Positions 54,222 through 61,678 of a DNA stretch of 64,000 nt are shown here, in pieces. The stretch lies in the NCBI GenBank assembly GCA_052180195.1, contig CP197469.1; one strand, written 5' to 3'. Each line of letters begins with the position of its first letter. Within the stretch, counting starts at the first letter, position 1. The stretch comes from Gottfriedia sp002574545. Lineage in GTDB: Bacteria; Bacillota; Bacilli; Bacillales; Bacillaceae_G. A program made the translations under genes and the position numbers. The notes under the pieces are model-generated. The model saw only the letters and a program-made list of their open reading frames with translations. It was not told where the DNA came from and made no database searches.

Positions 54222-55307
54222 ATGAAAAAAAAACCAATAACTTTAAGTCTTTGTATGATTGTTAAAAACGAAGAAGCTGTACTTTCCAGATGTTTATCAT
54301 CTGTATCTAATATAGTAGACGAAATTGTCATTATTGATACTGGTTCAACAGATAAAACGAAGGAAATTGCTAAAAAATTTACAAATTCAATATATGATTT
54401 TACTTGGATCAATGATTTCTCAGCTGCAAGAAATTTTGCATTTTCTAAGGCAACGAAGGATTATATTATGTGGCTAGATGCGGATGATATTATCACTGAT
54501 GAAAATGCGAAGAAGTTACTTAAATTAAAAAAGTCATTAACTAAAAATGTCGACGCTGTCAAAATGAAATATCATCTAGCGTTCGATGAAAATGGTAATC
54601 CTAGCTTTAGTTCAGTAAGGAGTCGAATCGTTAAGCGCGAAAGAAACTTTAAATGGATTGGTTTCGTTCATGAATATTTAGAGGTCTACGGCGAGATTAT
54701 CCAATCAGATGCCGCAATTATTCATCAAAAAGACAAAGAATATTCAGATCGAAATTTAAAAATTTATGAAAACGCAATTTCTTCCGGAAAAGAATTAAGT
54801 CCTCGCGACAAATACTATTATGCAAATGAATGCGTTGATCATCAGTTATTCGAAAAGGCAATTAAATGGTATGAATTGTTTCTTGATGAAGGCAAAGGCT
54901 GGTATGAGGATAATATTCAAGCCTGTGGAAAATTGGCAGACTGCTATTTAAATACAAACGAATTAGAAAAAGCTATTAGCAGTTGTCTACGCTCATTTTC
55001 TTATGATGGACCACGAGGAGAAAACTGCTGTCGATTAGGATTTATTTATCTTCAACAAGGAGATTACACACGAGCAATTTCATGGTATAAACTTGCTACG
55101 CTAGTTGAAGTACCTAAAAATAGCCCTTTTATAAATATGGCTTGTTACACTTGGTTACCTAATCTACAGCTATGTCTTTGTTATAGTCGATTAGGAGATC
55201 AATTAACTGCTAGAAAATATAATGATGTGGCAGCAAGTTTTGTTCCGAATAATCCTTCTGTTCTACACAACCAAGCGTATTTCCGCTCATATTTTAAAGA
55301 ACAATAA
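54222..55307 (+). CDS. Family 2 glycosyltransferase with TPR-like C-terminal region
   Basis: 361 residues. GT-A domain at about 1-180: SLCMIVKNEEAVLSRCL, VIIDTGSTDKTKEIA, FSAARNFAFSKAT and the metal-binding DxD in MWLDADDII. Residues 190-360 form helical repeats (YYANECVDHQLFEKAIKWYELFL, CRLGFIYLQQGDYTRAISWYKLAT), as in SunS-like bacterial protein glycosyltransferases. ATG at 54222 with GAGGTG; the GTG upstream is on the site. Probably cytoplasmic and acts on a protein acceptor; the nearby collagen-like proteins are candidates. Confidence 0.83.
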   Translation: MKKKPITLSLCMIVKNEEAVLSRCLSSVSNIVDEIVIIDTGSTDKTKEIAKKFTNSIYDFTWINDFSAARNFAFSKATKDYIMWLDADDIITDENAKKLLKLKKSLTKNVDAVKMKYHLAFDENGNPSFSSVRSRIVKRERNFKWIGFVHEYLEVYGEIIQSDAAIIHQKDKEYSDRNLKIYENAISSGKELSPRDKYYYANECVDHQLFEKAIKWYELFLDEGKGWYEDNIQACGKLADCYLNTNELEKAISSCLRSFSYDGPRGENCCRLGFIYLQQGDYTRAISWYKLATLVEVPKNSPFINMACYTWLPNLQLCLCYSRLGDQLTARKYNDVAASFVPNNPSVLHNQAYFRSYFKEQ

Positions 55308-55443
55308 ATCATCCTCTAATCATTATTTCTTAAACTCTACTGTTTAAAAGTCACAATAAGTGAATTGGATACTACTTATTTAGTAAATCAACATAAATAG
55401 ATCATCAATCATTTAATACAAAATAATAAGAAAGGGTGATAGC

Positions 55444-56484
55444 TTGATCACAGTCAGTTTATGCATGGTTGTACAAAATAATGAAGCCACAATTGAAAGA
55501 TGCCTTCGTTTAGTTAGTAGCATAGTTGATGAAATTATCATCGTTGATATGAATTCCCACGATCGAACGATTGAGCTAGCAAGACAGTTTACAGACAATA
55601 TACATGCCTTTGATGGTGTGGATGAACTAGAAGCATTAAATGTTTCAAAATCTTTGGCAACAAAAGACTTTATACTTTTACTAAACCATAGTGAAGTTTT
55701 ACTAGATCATGATCGTTTAAATTTTTCTAAGCTAAAACAGTCATTAAACAATGAAGTTTATAATGTAGATTTTGATTATCAAATCGGTTGGAATGTAGAA
55801 AGCAAGCAAAAAACTAGTAGATTATTTAAAAGATTAAGTTCAAATAGTAGTTCTCCAAATACAGAATCATTTTCTACTAATCTCCTTATTACTGATCTTC
55901 CTTTTACACAAAATGCAAAAGAAAATATTCAAATTTATGAACAAATGTTAAGTAATCACATTAATCTTTCTACGATGGATTTATTTTATTATGCAAAAGA
56001 GTTAAGTACAAATCGTCAACATGAACAATCAATAAAGTATTTTTTAAAATTTTTGAGATTAAATCAGCCATTTGAAGAACTAAATATCCTTGCTTGTCAT
56101 TATATTGCTAATTGTTATCACGAGTTTAATCTAAAAGACTTAGAAACTACTTGGTTATTAAAATCGCTTAAATATGGCAATACTCATCCAGAAACATGTT
56201 GTAGATTGGCTTATACATTTTTTGAAAAAAATAATTTTGATTCAGCCATTTATTGGTATAAAGAAGCAACATTAAATAAGGTTAACGATCGTTTAATTCA
56301 TCACAACCCATCATGTACCACTTGGCTGCCACATTTACAACTGGCAGTTTGCTATGACAGAATAGGTGAATTACGCCTTGCAAATGAGCATAATGAATTT
56401 GCCTATCAATTTTATCCAACACACCCAAGTATTCTTTCAAATAGAGAGTACTTTTCAAATAGATTAAATAACGAAGGCAGCTGA
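55444..56484 (+). CDS. Paralogous GT2-like protein with degenerate DxD motif
   Basis: 346 residues, clearly related to the preceding gene along its length (ITVSLCMVVQNNEATIERCL, EIIIVDMNSHDRTIELA; C-terminal CCRLAYTFFEKNNFDSAIYWYKEAT). The DxD segment that reads WLDADD in the neighbour is LLNHSEV here, and the middle of the GT domain is shorter. It may be a non-catalytic partner or use another chemistry. TTG start with AAAGGGTG upstream. Encoded 136 bp after its paralogue. Confidence 0.7.
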   Translation: MITVSLCMVVQNNEATIERCLRLVSSIVDEIIIVDMNSHDRTIELARQFTDNIHAFDGVDELEALNVSKSLATKDFILLLNHSEVLLDHDRLNFSKLKQSLNNEVYNVDFDYQIGWNVESKQKTSRLFKRLSSNSSSPNTESFSTNLLITDLPFTQNAKENIQIYEQMLSNHINLSTMDLFYYAKELSTNRQHEQSIKYFLKFLRLNQPFEELNILACHYIANCYHEFNLKDLETTWLLKSLKYGNTHPETCCRLAYTFFEKNNFDSAIYWYKEATLNKVNDRLIHHNPSCTTWLPHLQLAVCYDRIGELRLANEHNEFAYQFYPTHPSILSNREYFSNRLNNEGS

Positions 56485-56502
56485 GGATCTCTCAACTGCC
56501 TT
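56474..56502. terminator. Terminator overlapping the end of the GT-like gene
   Basis: AAGGCAGCTGAG / CTCAACTGCCTT forms a 12-bp stem with one mismatch, followed by TTTTC. It begins inside the last codons of the gene and separates it from the converging gene. Confidence 0.75.
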
Positions 56503-56506
56503 TTCA

Positions 56507-57883
56507 TCATTTTTTCTTTACTAACAAGAGCATATCATATATTTCAAGATTTGAAGTTAGTTGTTCAAGATTTATTCCAAAGCTATGAGCTAAATGAACT
56601 ACTTCTTCAAAAAACAACATAATATTTAAATCTACATTTATATTTTCATTCTTTTTCCTCGTCACTTCAAATTGGTCAGTGGGAAATAGTGTATTAATTG
56701 TTGCAGATGTGAAAAATCTTATATTTTCTTTTTTCAAAATACCAGCGTGTATATAATTCCATTGACCTTGTAATAATTGAAAGAGAACTTCTCCGTGGGA
56801 AACATTTGGAACTCTACAAATAATTGAGCCAGATGGTTTTAAAAGATTAGTTATTTTTTTTATAAAACTCCAAGGATCAACAAGTTGGTTTACAATATTA
56901 TCAATTATGATTAAATCAAAATACGCCTCTGGGTAACTGTGGGGAACTTCATCAATACTAATTGTATCAACCCTCTTATAAAATTGTGATGCAATTGAAG
57001 ATAATTCTGAATCGCTTTCTGTTCCATATAATTCACAATTGTATAGATTTTTAATTTCTAAACCAGTTGCTCCGGCTAAGCAACCAATTTCTAAAACATT
57101 ATTTATATTACCTGGTACCATTTCAATAATTTCCGTCTTTGGATACCCAATATCGATTAAATTATTTCCCCACTTTTCGATATATTTCATTCTATTTTCA
57201 ACATATAGATGATTTATATTAATATCACTATTTCCATTGAATGTCATGTGCCCGTAATGATGAACAAATGAATCTAATGCAATATGCAATTCATAGCCTT
57301 CTAAAATAGTTCTTAAACAAATATCATCATCTTCAAATGAACCTAGTTTAAACCTTTCATCAAATCCTACTAATCGATCAATTAATTCACGTCTTACTAA
57401 TAAACAAAATCCTACTAATCTTAATACTTGCTTAGACATTCCTTTAACACTTGCACAATATCTTAATGAAAAATCATTGATTTCTTGGTCATTTTGATAA
57501 TCAACATTAATTCGCTGCAATCCACTTACATAATTACTTACAGGCCCAACCATGCCAATTTTATCATTACTATATAAAAGAGTAAGCATTGCATCTAACC
57601 AATTTTCTGTAACGATTGTATCATTATTTAAAAATAATAGGTTATCACCTGTAGCGACTTCAATTCCTTGATTACAACCTTTCGCAAACCCCATATTGCT
57701 CTCATTAAAGATTGTAATAAATGAAGGATTATTTCTTAAATATTCTCGTGTGCCATCAGTCGATCCATTATCAATAACAATGATTTCTACTTCATCTTTC
57801 TTTGTATATTTTGCAAGACTTTCAAAGCATTTTTTCGATACCTCTAGCTGATTATAAGTTAAAATAATAATGCTAGTTTTCAT
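56507..57883 (-). CDS. Bifunctional glycosyltransferase (GT2) - methyltransferase
   Basis: 458 residues. Residues 1-230 are a GT2 domain: SIIILTYNQLEVSKKC, VIDNGSTDGTREYL, SNMGFAKGCNQGIEVA, LLFLNNDTIVTENWL and the LVGFDERFKLGSFEDDDICLR loop. Residues 260-440 are a SAM-dependent methyltransferase with motif I VLEIGCLAGATGLEI, then FDLIIIDNIVNQLVDPW. It may add and methylate a sugar on a surface glycan, as in exosporium glycans with methylated sugars. Converges with the two GT genes. Confidence 0.8.
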   Translation of the reverse strand: MKTSIIILTYNQLEVSKKCFESLAKYTKKDEVEIIVIDNGSTDGTREYLRNNPSFITIFNESNMGFAKGCNQGIEVATGDNLLFLNNDTIVTENWLDAMLTLLYSNDKIGMVGPVSNYVSGLQRINVDYQNDQEINDFSLRYCASVKGMSKQVLRLVGFCLLVRRELIDRLVGFDERFKLGSFEDDDICLRTILEGYELHIALDSFVHHYGHMTFNGNSDININHLYVENRMKYIEKWGNNLIDIGYPKTEIIEMVPGNINNVLEIGCLAGATGLEIKNLYNCELYGTESDSELSSIASQFYKRVDTISIDEVPHSYPEAYFDLIIIDNIVNQLVDPWSFIKKITNLLKPSGSIICRVPNVSHGEVLFQLLQGQWNYIHAGILKKENIRFFTSATINTLFPTDQFEVTRKKNENINVDLNIMLFFEEVVHLAHSFGINLEQLTSNLEIYDMLLLVKKK

Positions 57884-58020
57884 TCATTTAACACCTTCTT
57901 AGTATCTCACTTCATTAGCAAGTATGATTTCTTTTACTTTCATTTATCTAAATACCCATGCAATAATTAATGTATTCAGTATGGAAATATTTGGTCAGCA
58001 CTAATTTTTTAATAAAAAAA

Positions 58021-58068
58021 TCCTCATTAATTTATTCGAATAGATTACTATTGAATAATTAATGAGGA
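58021..58068 (-). terminator. Terminator of the first collagen-like gene
   Basis: TCCTCATTAATTTATTC / GAATAATTAATGAGGA form a 16-bp stem with an A-run on the left (T-run on the minus strand). The gap 57884-58113 contains nothing else recognisable. Confidence 0.85.
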
Positions 58069-58113
58069 CTGTCATCACCTAAATATTGGACTACTAATCT
58101 CTAAGAGTGATCG

Positions 58114-59874
58114 TTAAGAAATACGGTGAACTGACCAAGTGATACCAGCTGTATTGTTTCCACCTAAAGTAAGCTGAACCGTCAATCCGTCTGCTTCATA
58201 GAAGAGACCGATCACATCTCCGGCAGTTAATTCTAAATCTCCAGTAATCGTGACAGCTCCATCTCCTAGAATTGCTCTTAAGTTCAGTACTGCAAGTATA
58301 TTTACATCTAAAATTGGTACTAAACCACTTATTAAGTCAGCAGTAGTAGGAGCAGTTCTACGTATTACAAAAGAAGGATTTATTCCTGCTCCAATATCAG
58401 CTGTTAATGTTGCAGATGTTGAATAGTTAATTGTTGCTTCAAAAGTATATCTTCCTGTAGCAGGTACTGTAAAATTACCAAGTGTTGGATCAAAAGCTGG
58501 TGAACTGAAATGTGGACTAGCAACACTCCAGTTAGTTAATTGAGCTGTAGCAGCAGTATTCACACTTGGAATGAATGCTGAGAATCCAGTTGAAGTTACA
58601 CTTGGGCCTGTTGCTCCGTCTGCTCCCGTTGCTCCTGTTGCTCCGTCTGCTCCCGTTGCTCCTGTCGCTCCGTCAGCTCCCGTTGCTCCTGTCGCTCCGT
58701 CTGCTCCCGTTGCTCCTGTTGCTCCGTCTGCTCCTGTTGCTCCTGTCGCTCCGTCTGCTCCTGTTGCTCCTGTCGCTCCGTCTGCTCCCGTTGCTCCTGT
58801 CGCTCCGTCTGCTCCCGTTGCTCCTGTTGCTCCGTCTGCTCCCGTTGCTCCTGTTGCTCCGTCTGCTCCCGTTGCTCCTGTTGCTCCGTCTGCTCCCGTT
58901 GCTCCTGTCGCTCCGTCTGCTCCCGTTGCTCCTGTTGCTCCGTCTGCTCCTGTTGCTCCTGTTGCTCCGTCTGCTCCCGTTGCTCCTGTCGCTCCGTCTG
59001 CTCCCGTTGCTCCTGTTGCTCCGTCTGCTCCTGTTGCTCCTGTCGCTCCGTCTGCTCCTGTTGCTCCTGTCGCTCCGTCTGCTCCCGTTGCTCCTGTCGC
59101 TCCGTCTGCTCCCGTTGCTCCTGTTGCTCCGTCTGCTCCTGTTGCTCCTGTCGCTCCGTCTGCTCCTGTTGCTCCTGTCGCTCCGTCTGCTCCCGTTGCT
59201 CCTGTCGCTCCGTCTGCTCCCGTTGCTCCTGTTGCTCCGTCTGCTCCCGTTGCTCCTGTTGCTCCGTCTGCTCCCGTTGCTCCTGTTGCTCCGTCTGCTC
59301 CCGTTGCTCCTGTCGCTCCGTCTGCTCCCGTTGCTCCTGTTGCTCCGTCTGCTCCTGTTGCTCCTGTTTCTCCGTCTGCTCCTGTTGCTCCTGTCGCTCC
59401 GTCTGCTCCCGTTGCTCCTGTCGCTCCGTCTGCTCCCGTTGCTCCTGTTGCTCCGTCTGCTCCCGTTGCTCCTGTTGCTCCGTCTGCTCCCGTTTCTCCT
59501 GTTGCTCCGTCTGCTCCCGTTTCTCCTGTCGCTCCGTCTGCTCCCGTTGCTCCTGTTGCTCCGTCTGCTCCTGTTGCTCCTGTTGCTCCTGTTGCTCCTG
59601 TTGCTCCGTCTGCTCCCGTTGCTCCTGTCGCTCCGTCTGCTCCTGTTGCTCCTGTCGCTCCGTCTGCTCCTGTTGCTCCTGTCGCTCCGTCTGCTCCTGT
59701 TGCTCCTGTCGCTCCTGTTGGACCTTGTGGGCCTGTTGCTCCCGTTGGACATGTTGGACATGTTGGACCTGAAGGACCTGGTGGTATTGGTGCTCCCGTA
59801 GGACCTGTTGGAGCTGGTGGTAGAGGAAAAGCTGGTGGTAATTGTGGGCCTGGTGGGCCTGGTGGTAATGGCAA
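58114..59874 (-). CDS. Collagen-like spore-surface protein, BclA-like
   Basis: 586 residues from a TTG at 59874, chosen because GGAGGTG lies 7 bases upstream and the next gene begins with the same MPLPP motif; the longer frame has no site. Layout: Pro-rich head (MPLPPGPPGPQLPP) with short Gly-X-Y stretches and CPTCPTG; about 40 repeats of a nine-residue unit (GAD GAT GAT); a C-terminal beta-sandwich (about 420-586, FSAFIPSVNTAA... ITWSVHRIS) like BclA or C1q/TNF domains that trimerise. Expected on the exosporium; threonines are likely glycosylated. Repeat number is unstable by nature. Confidence 0.85.
   Translation of the reverse strand: MPLPPGPPGPQLPPAFPLPPAPTGPTGAPIPPGPSGPTCPTCPTGATGPQGPTGATGATGADGATGATGADGATGATGADGATGATGADGATGATGATGATGADGATGATGADGATGETGADGATGETGADGATGATGADGATGATGADGATGATGADGATGATGADGETGATGADGATGATGADGATGATGADGATGATGADGATGATGADGATGATGADGATGATGADGATGATGADGATGATGADGATGATGADGATGATGADGATGATGADGATGATGADGATGATGADGATGATGADGATGATGADGATGATGADGATGATGADGATGATGADGATGATGADGATGATGADGATGATGADGATGATGADGATGATGADGATGATGADGATGATGADGATGATGADGATGATGADGATGPSVTSTGFSAFIPSVNTAATAQLTNWSVASPHFSSPAFDPTLGNFTVPATGRYTFEATINYSTSATLTADIGAGINPSFVIRRTAPTTADLISGLVPILDVNILAVLNLRAILGDGAVTITGDLELTAGDVIGLFYEADGLTVQLTLGGNNTAGITWSVHRIS
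58613..59710 (-). repeat. 27-bp tandem repeat (about 40 copies) encoding Gly-Ala-X triplets
   Basis: Units start every 27 bp from 58613 and differ mainly at two third-codon positions, with rare changes giving Glu for Ala. One partial interruption occurs near 59575-59600. Blocks of units are themselves duplicated. The 27-bp period keeps all frames open, which creates long false frames on both strands. Confidence 0.95.
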
Positions 59875-59902
59875 ATAGATACACCTCCAAAAATATTTTG
59901 AC

Positions 59903-59931
59903 GTACAATTTATCATATTTTTGTTGGACAA
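59903..59931 (-). promoter_or_regulatory. Upstream element shared by both collagen-like genes (copy 1)
   Basis: On the minus strand TTGTCC, then a 23-bp offset to TAAATTGTAC. The same two blocks occur at nearly the same spacing before the second collagen-like gene. Probably the promoter of a common sporulation regulon. Confidence 0.5.
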
Positions 59932-59978
59932 GTTTGTTTGGATTTTAATACTATTTCTATTAAAAATCCGCAAAAAAA

Positions 59979-60040
59979 ACTCTACTTACTAGACTAAAAA
60001 ACTATCAATGATAGTAAATTCTAATCTAGTTTAGTAGAGT
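59979..60040 (-). terminator. Terminator of the second collagen-like gene
   Basis: ACTCTACTTACTAGACT / TCTAGTTTAGTAGAGT with an inner CTATCAATGATAG hairpin and an A-run on the left (T-run on the minus strand). Confidence 0.8.
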
Positions 60041-60080
60041 CCAATTTTTAAAATCTATTTTTCTTACTTCTTTCTATTAA

Positions 60081-61463
60081 TTAGTTTATTGATACACCCG
60101 CACTAGCATATCCAGTAACAGTGTTAATAAGGCTAAGACCTGTTCCAGTTTGTGTGAATACCATCATTAAACGAGTTTGTGCAGCGACTGGTATTGCTAA
60201 AGGTGCAGAAATATTGCTCTCGATTTGGCCTAATGAAAGTGGGCCCGCTAGAGCAGGTAAAGTAACACTTGCACCTGCAACTGGAGTAAAGTTATTGCTA
60301 TTTGGCGGTGCACTATATAATTGTGCAGTGACCGAAATACTTGTTCCTAAAATATTTAAAGCAACTACATTACTAAAAGATGCAGAAATAGCCGTTATTG
60401 TACCCGCTCTAGGCATTGTAAATGCAAAATCAAGTATTTCAGTTGGCAATCCAGTTCCAGTTAAATTAATCGCTGGTCCAGGAAGTAATGCAACATTCGG
60501 AAGTGAACTTCCAAACCCTACAAGACCAGCCGTACTAGCTAAACTCACCCCAAGGAGATCTACTGATGCCATCGCGATTGGTGTACCTGATGCAAACGGA
60601 ATGATTGCACCTGTACCTGCTACACCAGTTGCCCCTGCTGGACCTGTTGGGCCAGTTGCTCCGTCTGCTCCTGTTGGGCCTGTCGCTCCGTCTGCTCCTG
60701 TTGCTCCCGCTGGGCCTGTCGCTCCGTCTGCTCCTGTTGCTCCTGCTGGGCCTGTCGCTCCGTCTGCTCCTGTTGCTCCCGCTGGGCCTGTCGCTCCGTC
60801 TGCGCCTGTTGCTCCTGCTGCGCCTGTTGCTCCCGCTGGGCCTGTTGGGCCTGCTGGGCCTGTCGCTCCGTCTGCTCCTGTTGCTCCTGCTGGGCCTGTC
60901 GCTCCGTCTGCTCCTGTTGCTCCTGCTGGGCCTGCTGGGCCTGTCGCTCCGTCTGCTCCTGGTGTTCCCGGTGTTCCCGCTGGGCCTGTTGGACCTTGTA
61001 GACCAGGCGTTCCTTGTGGACCTGCTGGGCCCGTTGGACCTGGGACTCCTGCTGGGCCTGCTGAGCCTGTTGGACCTGCAGGACCTGGAATTCCTTGTGG
61101 ACCTGGAGGGCCTCCTGAAGGACCTGTTGCTCCTGTTGCTCCTGTTGCTCCTGCTGGGCCTGGAGCTCCTGCGGCACCCGGAATTCCTGCTGGTCCCATT
61201 GGACCCATTGGACCCATAGGTCCCATAGGTCCCATAGGACCTCTTGGACCTCTTTCTCCTTCATCCCCTTCTTTTCCTCGTTTTCCTCTTTCTCCACGAG
61301 GACCAGTTGCTCCAGTTGGACCTGTTGGGCCCATTACTAGATTTGGAAGGATTGAAGAAATTTGTTGTAATAACTCTGATTCTTCTGTGCTTTGTGTAGT
61401 ACCTTGTTGATTTGGTTCTTCTGATGGTTGTTGTGGTAGTGGTGGAATTGGTGGTAATGGCAA
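60081..61463 (-). CDS. Collagen-like exosporium glycoprotein, BclB-like
   Basis: 460 residues from a TTG at 61463 with AGAGGTG upstream. Head MPLPPIPPLPQQP carries LPPIPP, the core of the BclA-family exosporium-targeting leader. Gly-X-Y region about 45-285, with varied triplets (GERGKRGKEGDEGERG, GPM repeats, GPQGIPGPAG). The C-terminal domain (about 290-460) starts IIPFASGTPIAMAS and ends INTVTGYASAGVSIN, as in the BclB C-terminal family. Expected at the spore surface with the neighbouring collagen protein. It lies 206 bp upstream of that gene with its own terminator. Confidence 0.88.
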   Translation of the reverse strand: MPLPPIPPLPQQPSEEPNQQGTTQSTEESELLQQISSILPNLVMGPTGPTGATGPRGERGKRGKEGDEGERGPRGPMGPMGPMGPMGPMGPAGIPGAAGAPGPAGATGATGATGPSGGPPGPQGIPGPAGPTGSAGPAGVPGPTGPAGPQGTPGLQGPTGPAGTPGTPGADGATGPAGPAGATGADGATGPAGATGADGATGPAGPTGPAGATGAAGATGADGATGPAGATGADGATGPAGATGADGATGPAGATGADGATGPTGADGATGPTGPAGATGVAGTGAIIPFASGTPIAMASVDLLGVSLASTAGLVGFGSSLPNVALLPGPAINLTGTGLPTEILDFAFTMPRAGTITAISASFSNVVALNILGTSISVTAQLYSAPPNSNNFTPVAGASVTLPALAGPLSLGQIESNISAPLAIPVAAQTRLMMVFTQTGTGLSLINTVTGYASAGVSIN

Positions 61464-61493
61464 AAAAATACACCTCTCATAAAAATTTTAATT

Positions 61494-61523
61494 GTACAAT
61501 TTATTGTATAAAAAAAAGGACAA
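61494..61523 (-). promoter_or_regulatory. Upstream element shared by both collagen-like genes (copy 2)
   Basis: TTGTCC and TAAATTGTAC on the minus strand, 24-bp offset, 31 bp before the TTG start. See copy 1 at 59903-59931. Confidence 0.5.
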
Positions 61524-61560
61524 ATTGGTTCATTCACACCATAAAAATGAGTCAAAAAAT

Positions 61561-61602
61561 AGGTGAATATTCTATTAAAAATATCTAATAGAATATTCAC
61601 CT
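61561..61602. terminator. Second hairpin downstream of pheT
   Basis: AGGTGAATATTCTATTA / TAATAGAATATTCACCT, a perfect 17-bp stem with an 8-base loop, A-run left and right. A back-up terminator behind the pheT terminator. Confidence 0.8.
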
Positions 61603-61605
61603 AAA

Positions 61606-61634
61606 AAAACCGAAAATCTAAGATTTCCGGTTTT
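61606..61634 (-). terminator. pheT terminator
   Basis: AAAACCGAAAATCT / AGATTTCCGGTTTT, a 14-bp stem with one mismatch followed by a T-run on the minus strand. Confidence 0.85.
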
Positions 61635-61678
61635 CCTTTGCTTATAAAATTTTATTAAATCAGCAATAGAGTGTGTAA

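Noticed and set aside
58613..59710. Possible CRISPR array because of regular short repeats
   Set aside because: Units are contiguous without unique spacers, and they encode Gly-X-Y triplets in frame.
58571..59908. Long open frames (over 400 codons) on both strands across the collagen repeat, rich in APSAPV, Leu or Ser/Arg repeats
   Set aside because: The 27-bp repeat is a multiple of three, so every frame without a stop in one unit stays open. No ribosome site or start signal supports them; only the Gly-X-Y frame has real flanking domains.
60121..61410. Long open frames opposite and in other frames of the second collagen-like gene
   Set aside because: Same low-complexity effect; no initiation signal and no known domains.
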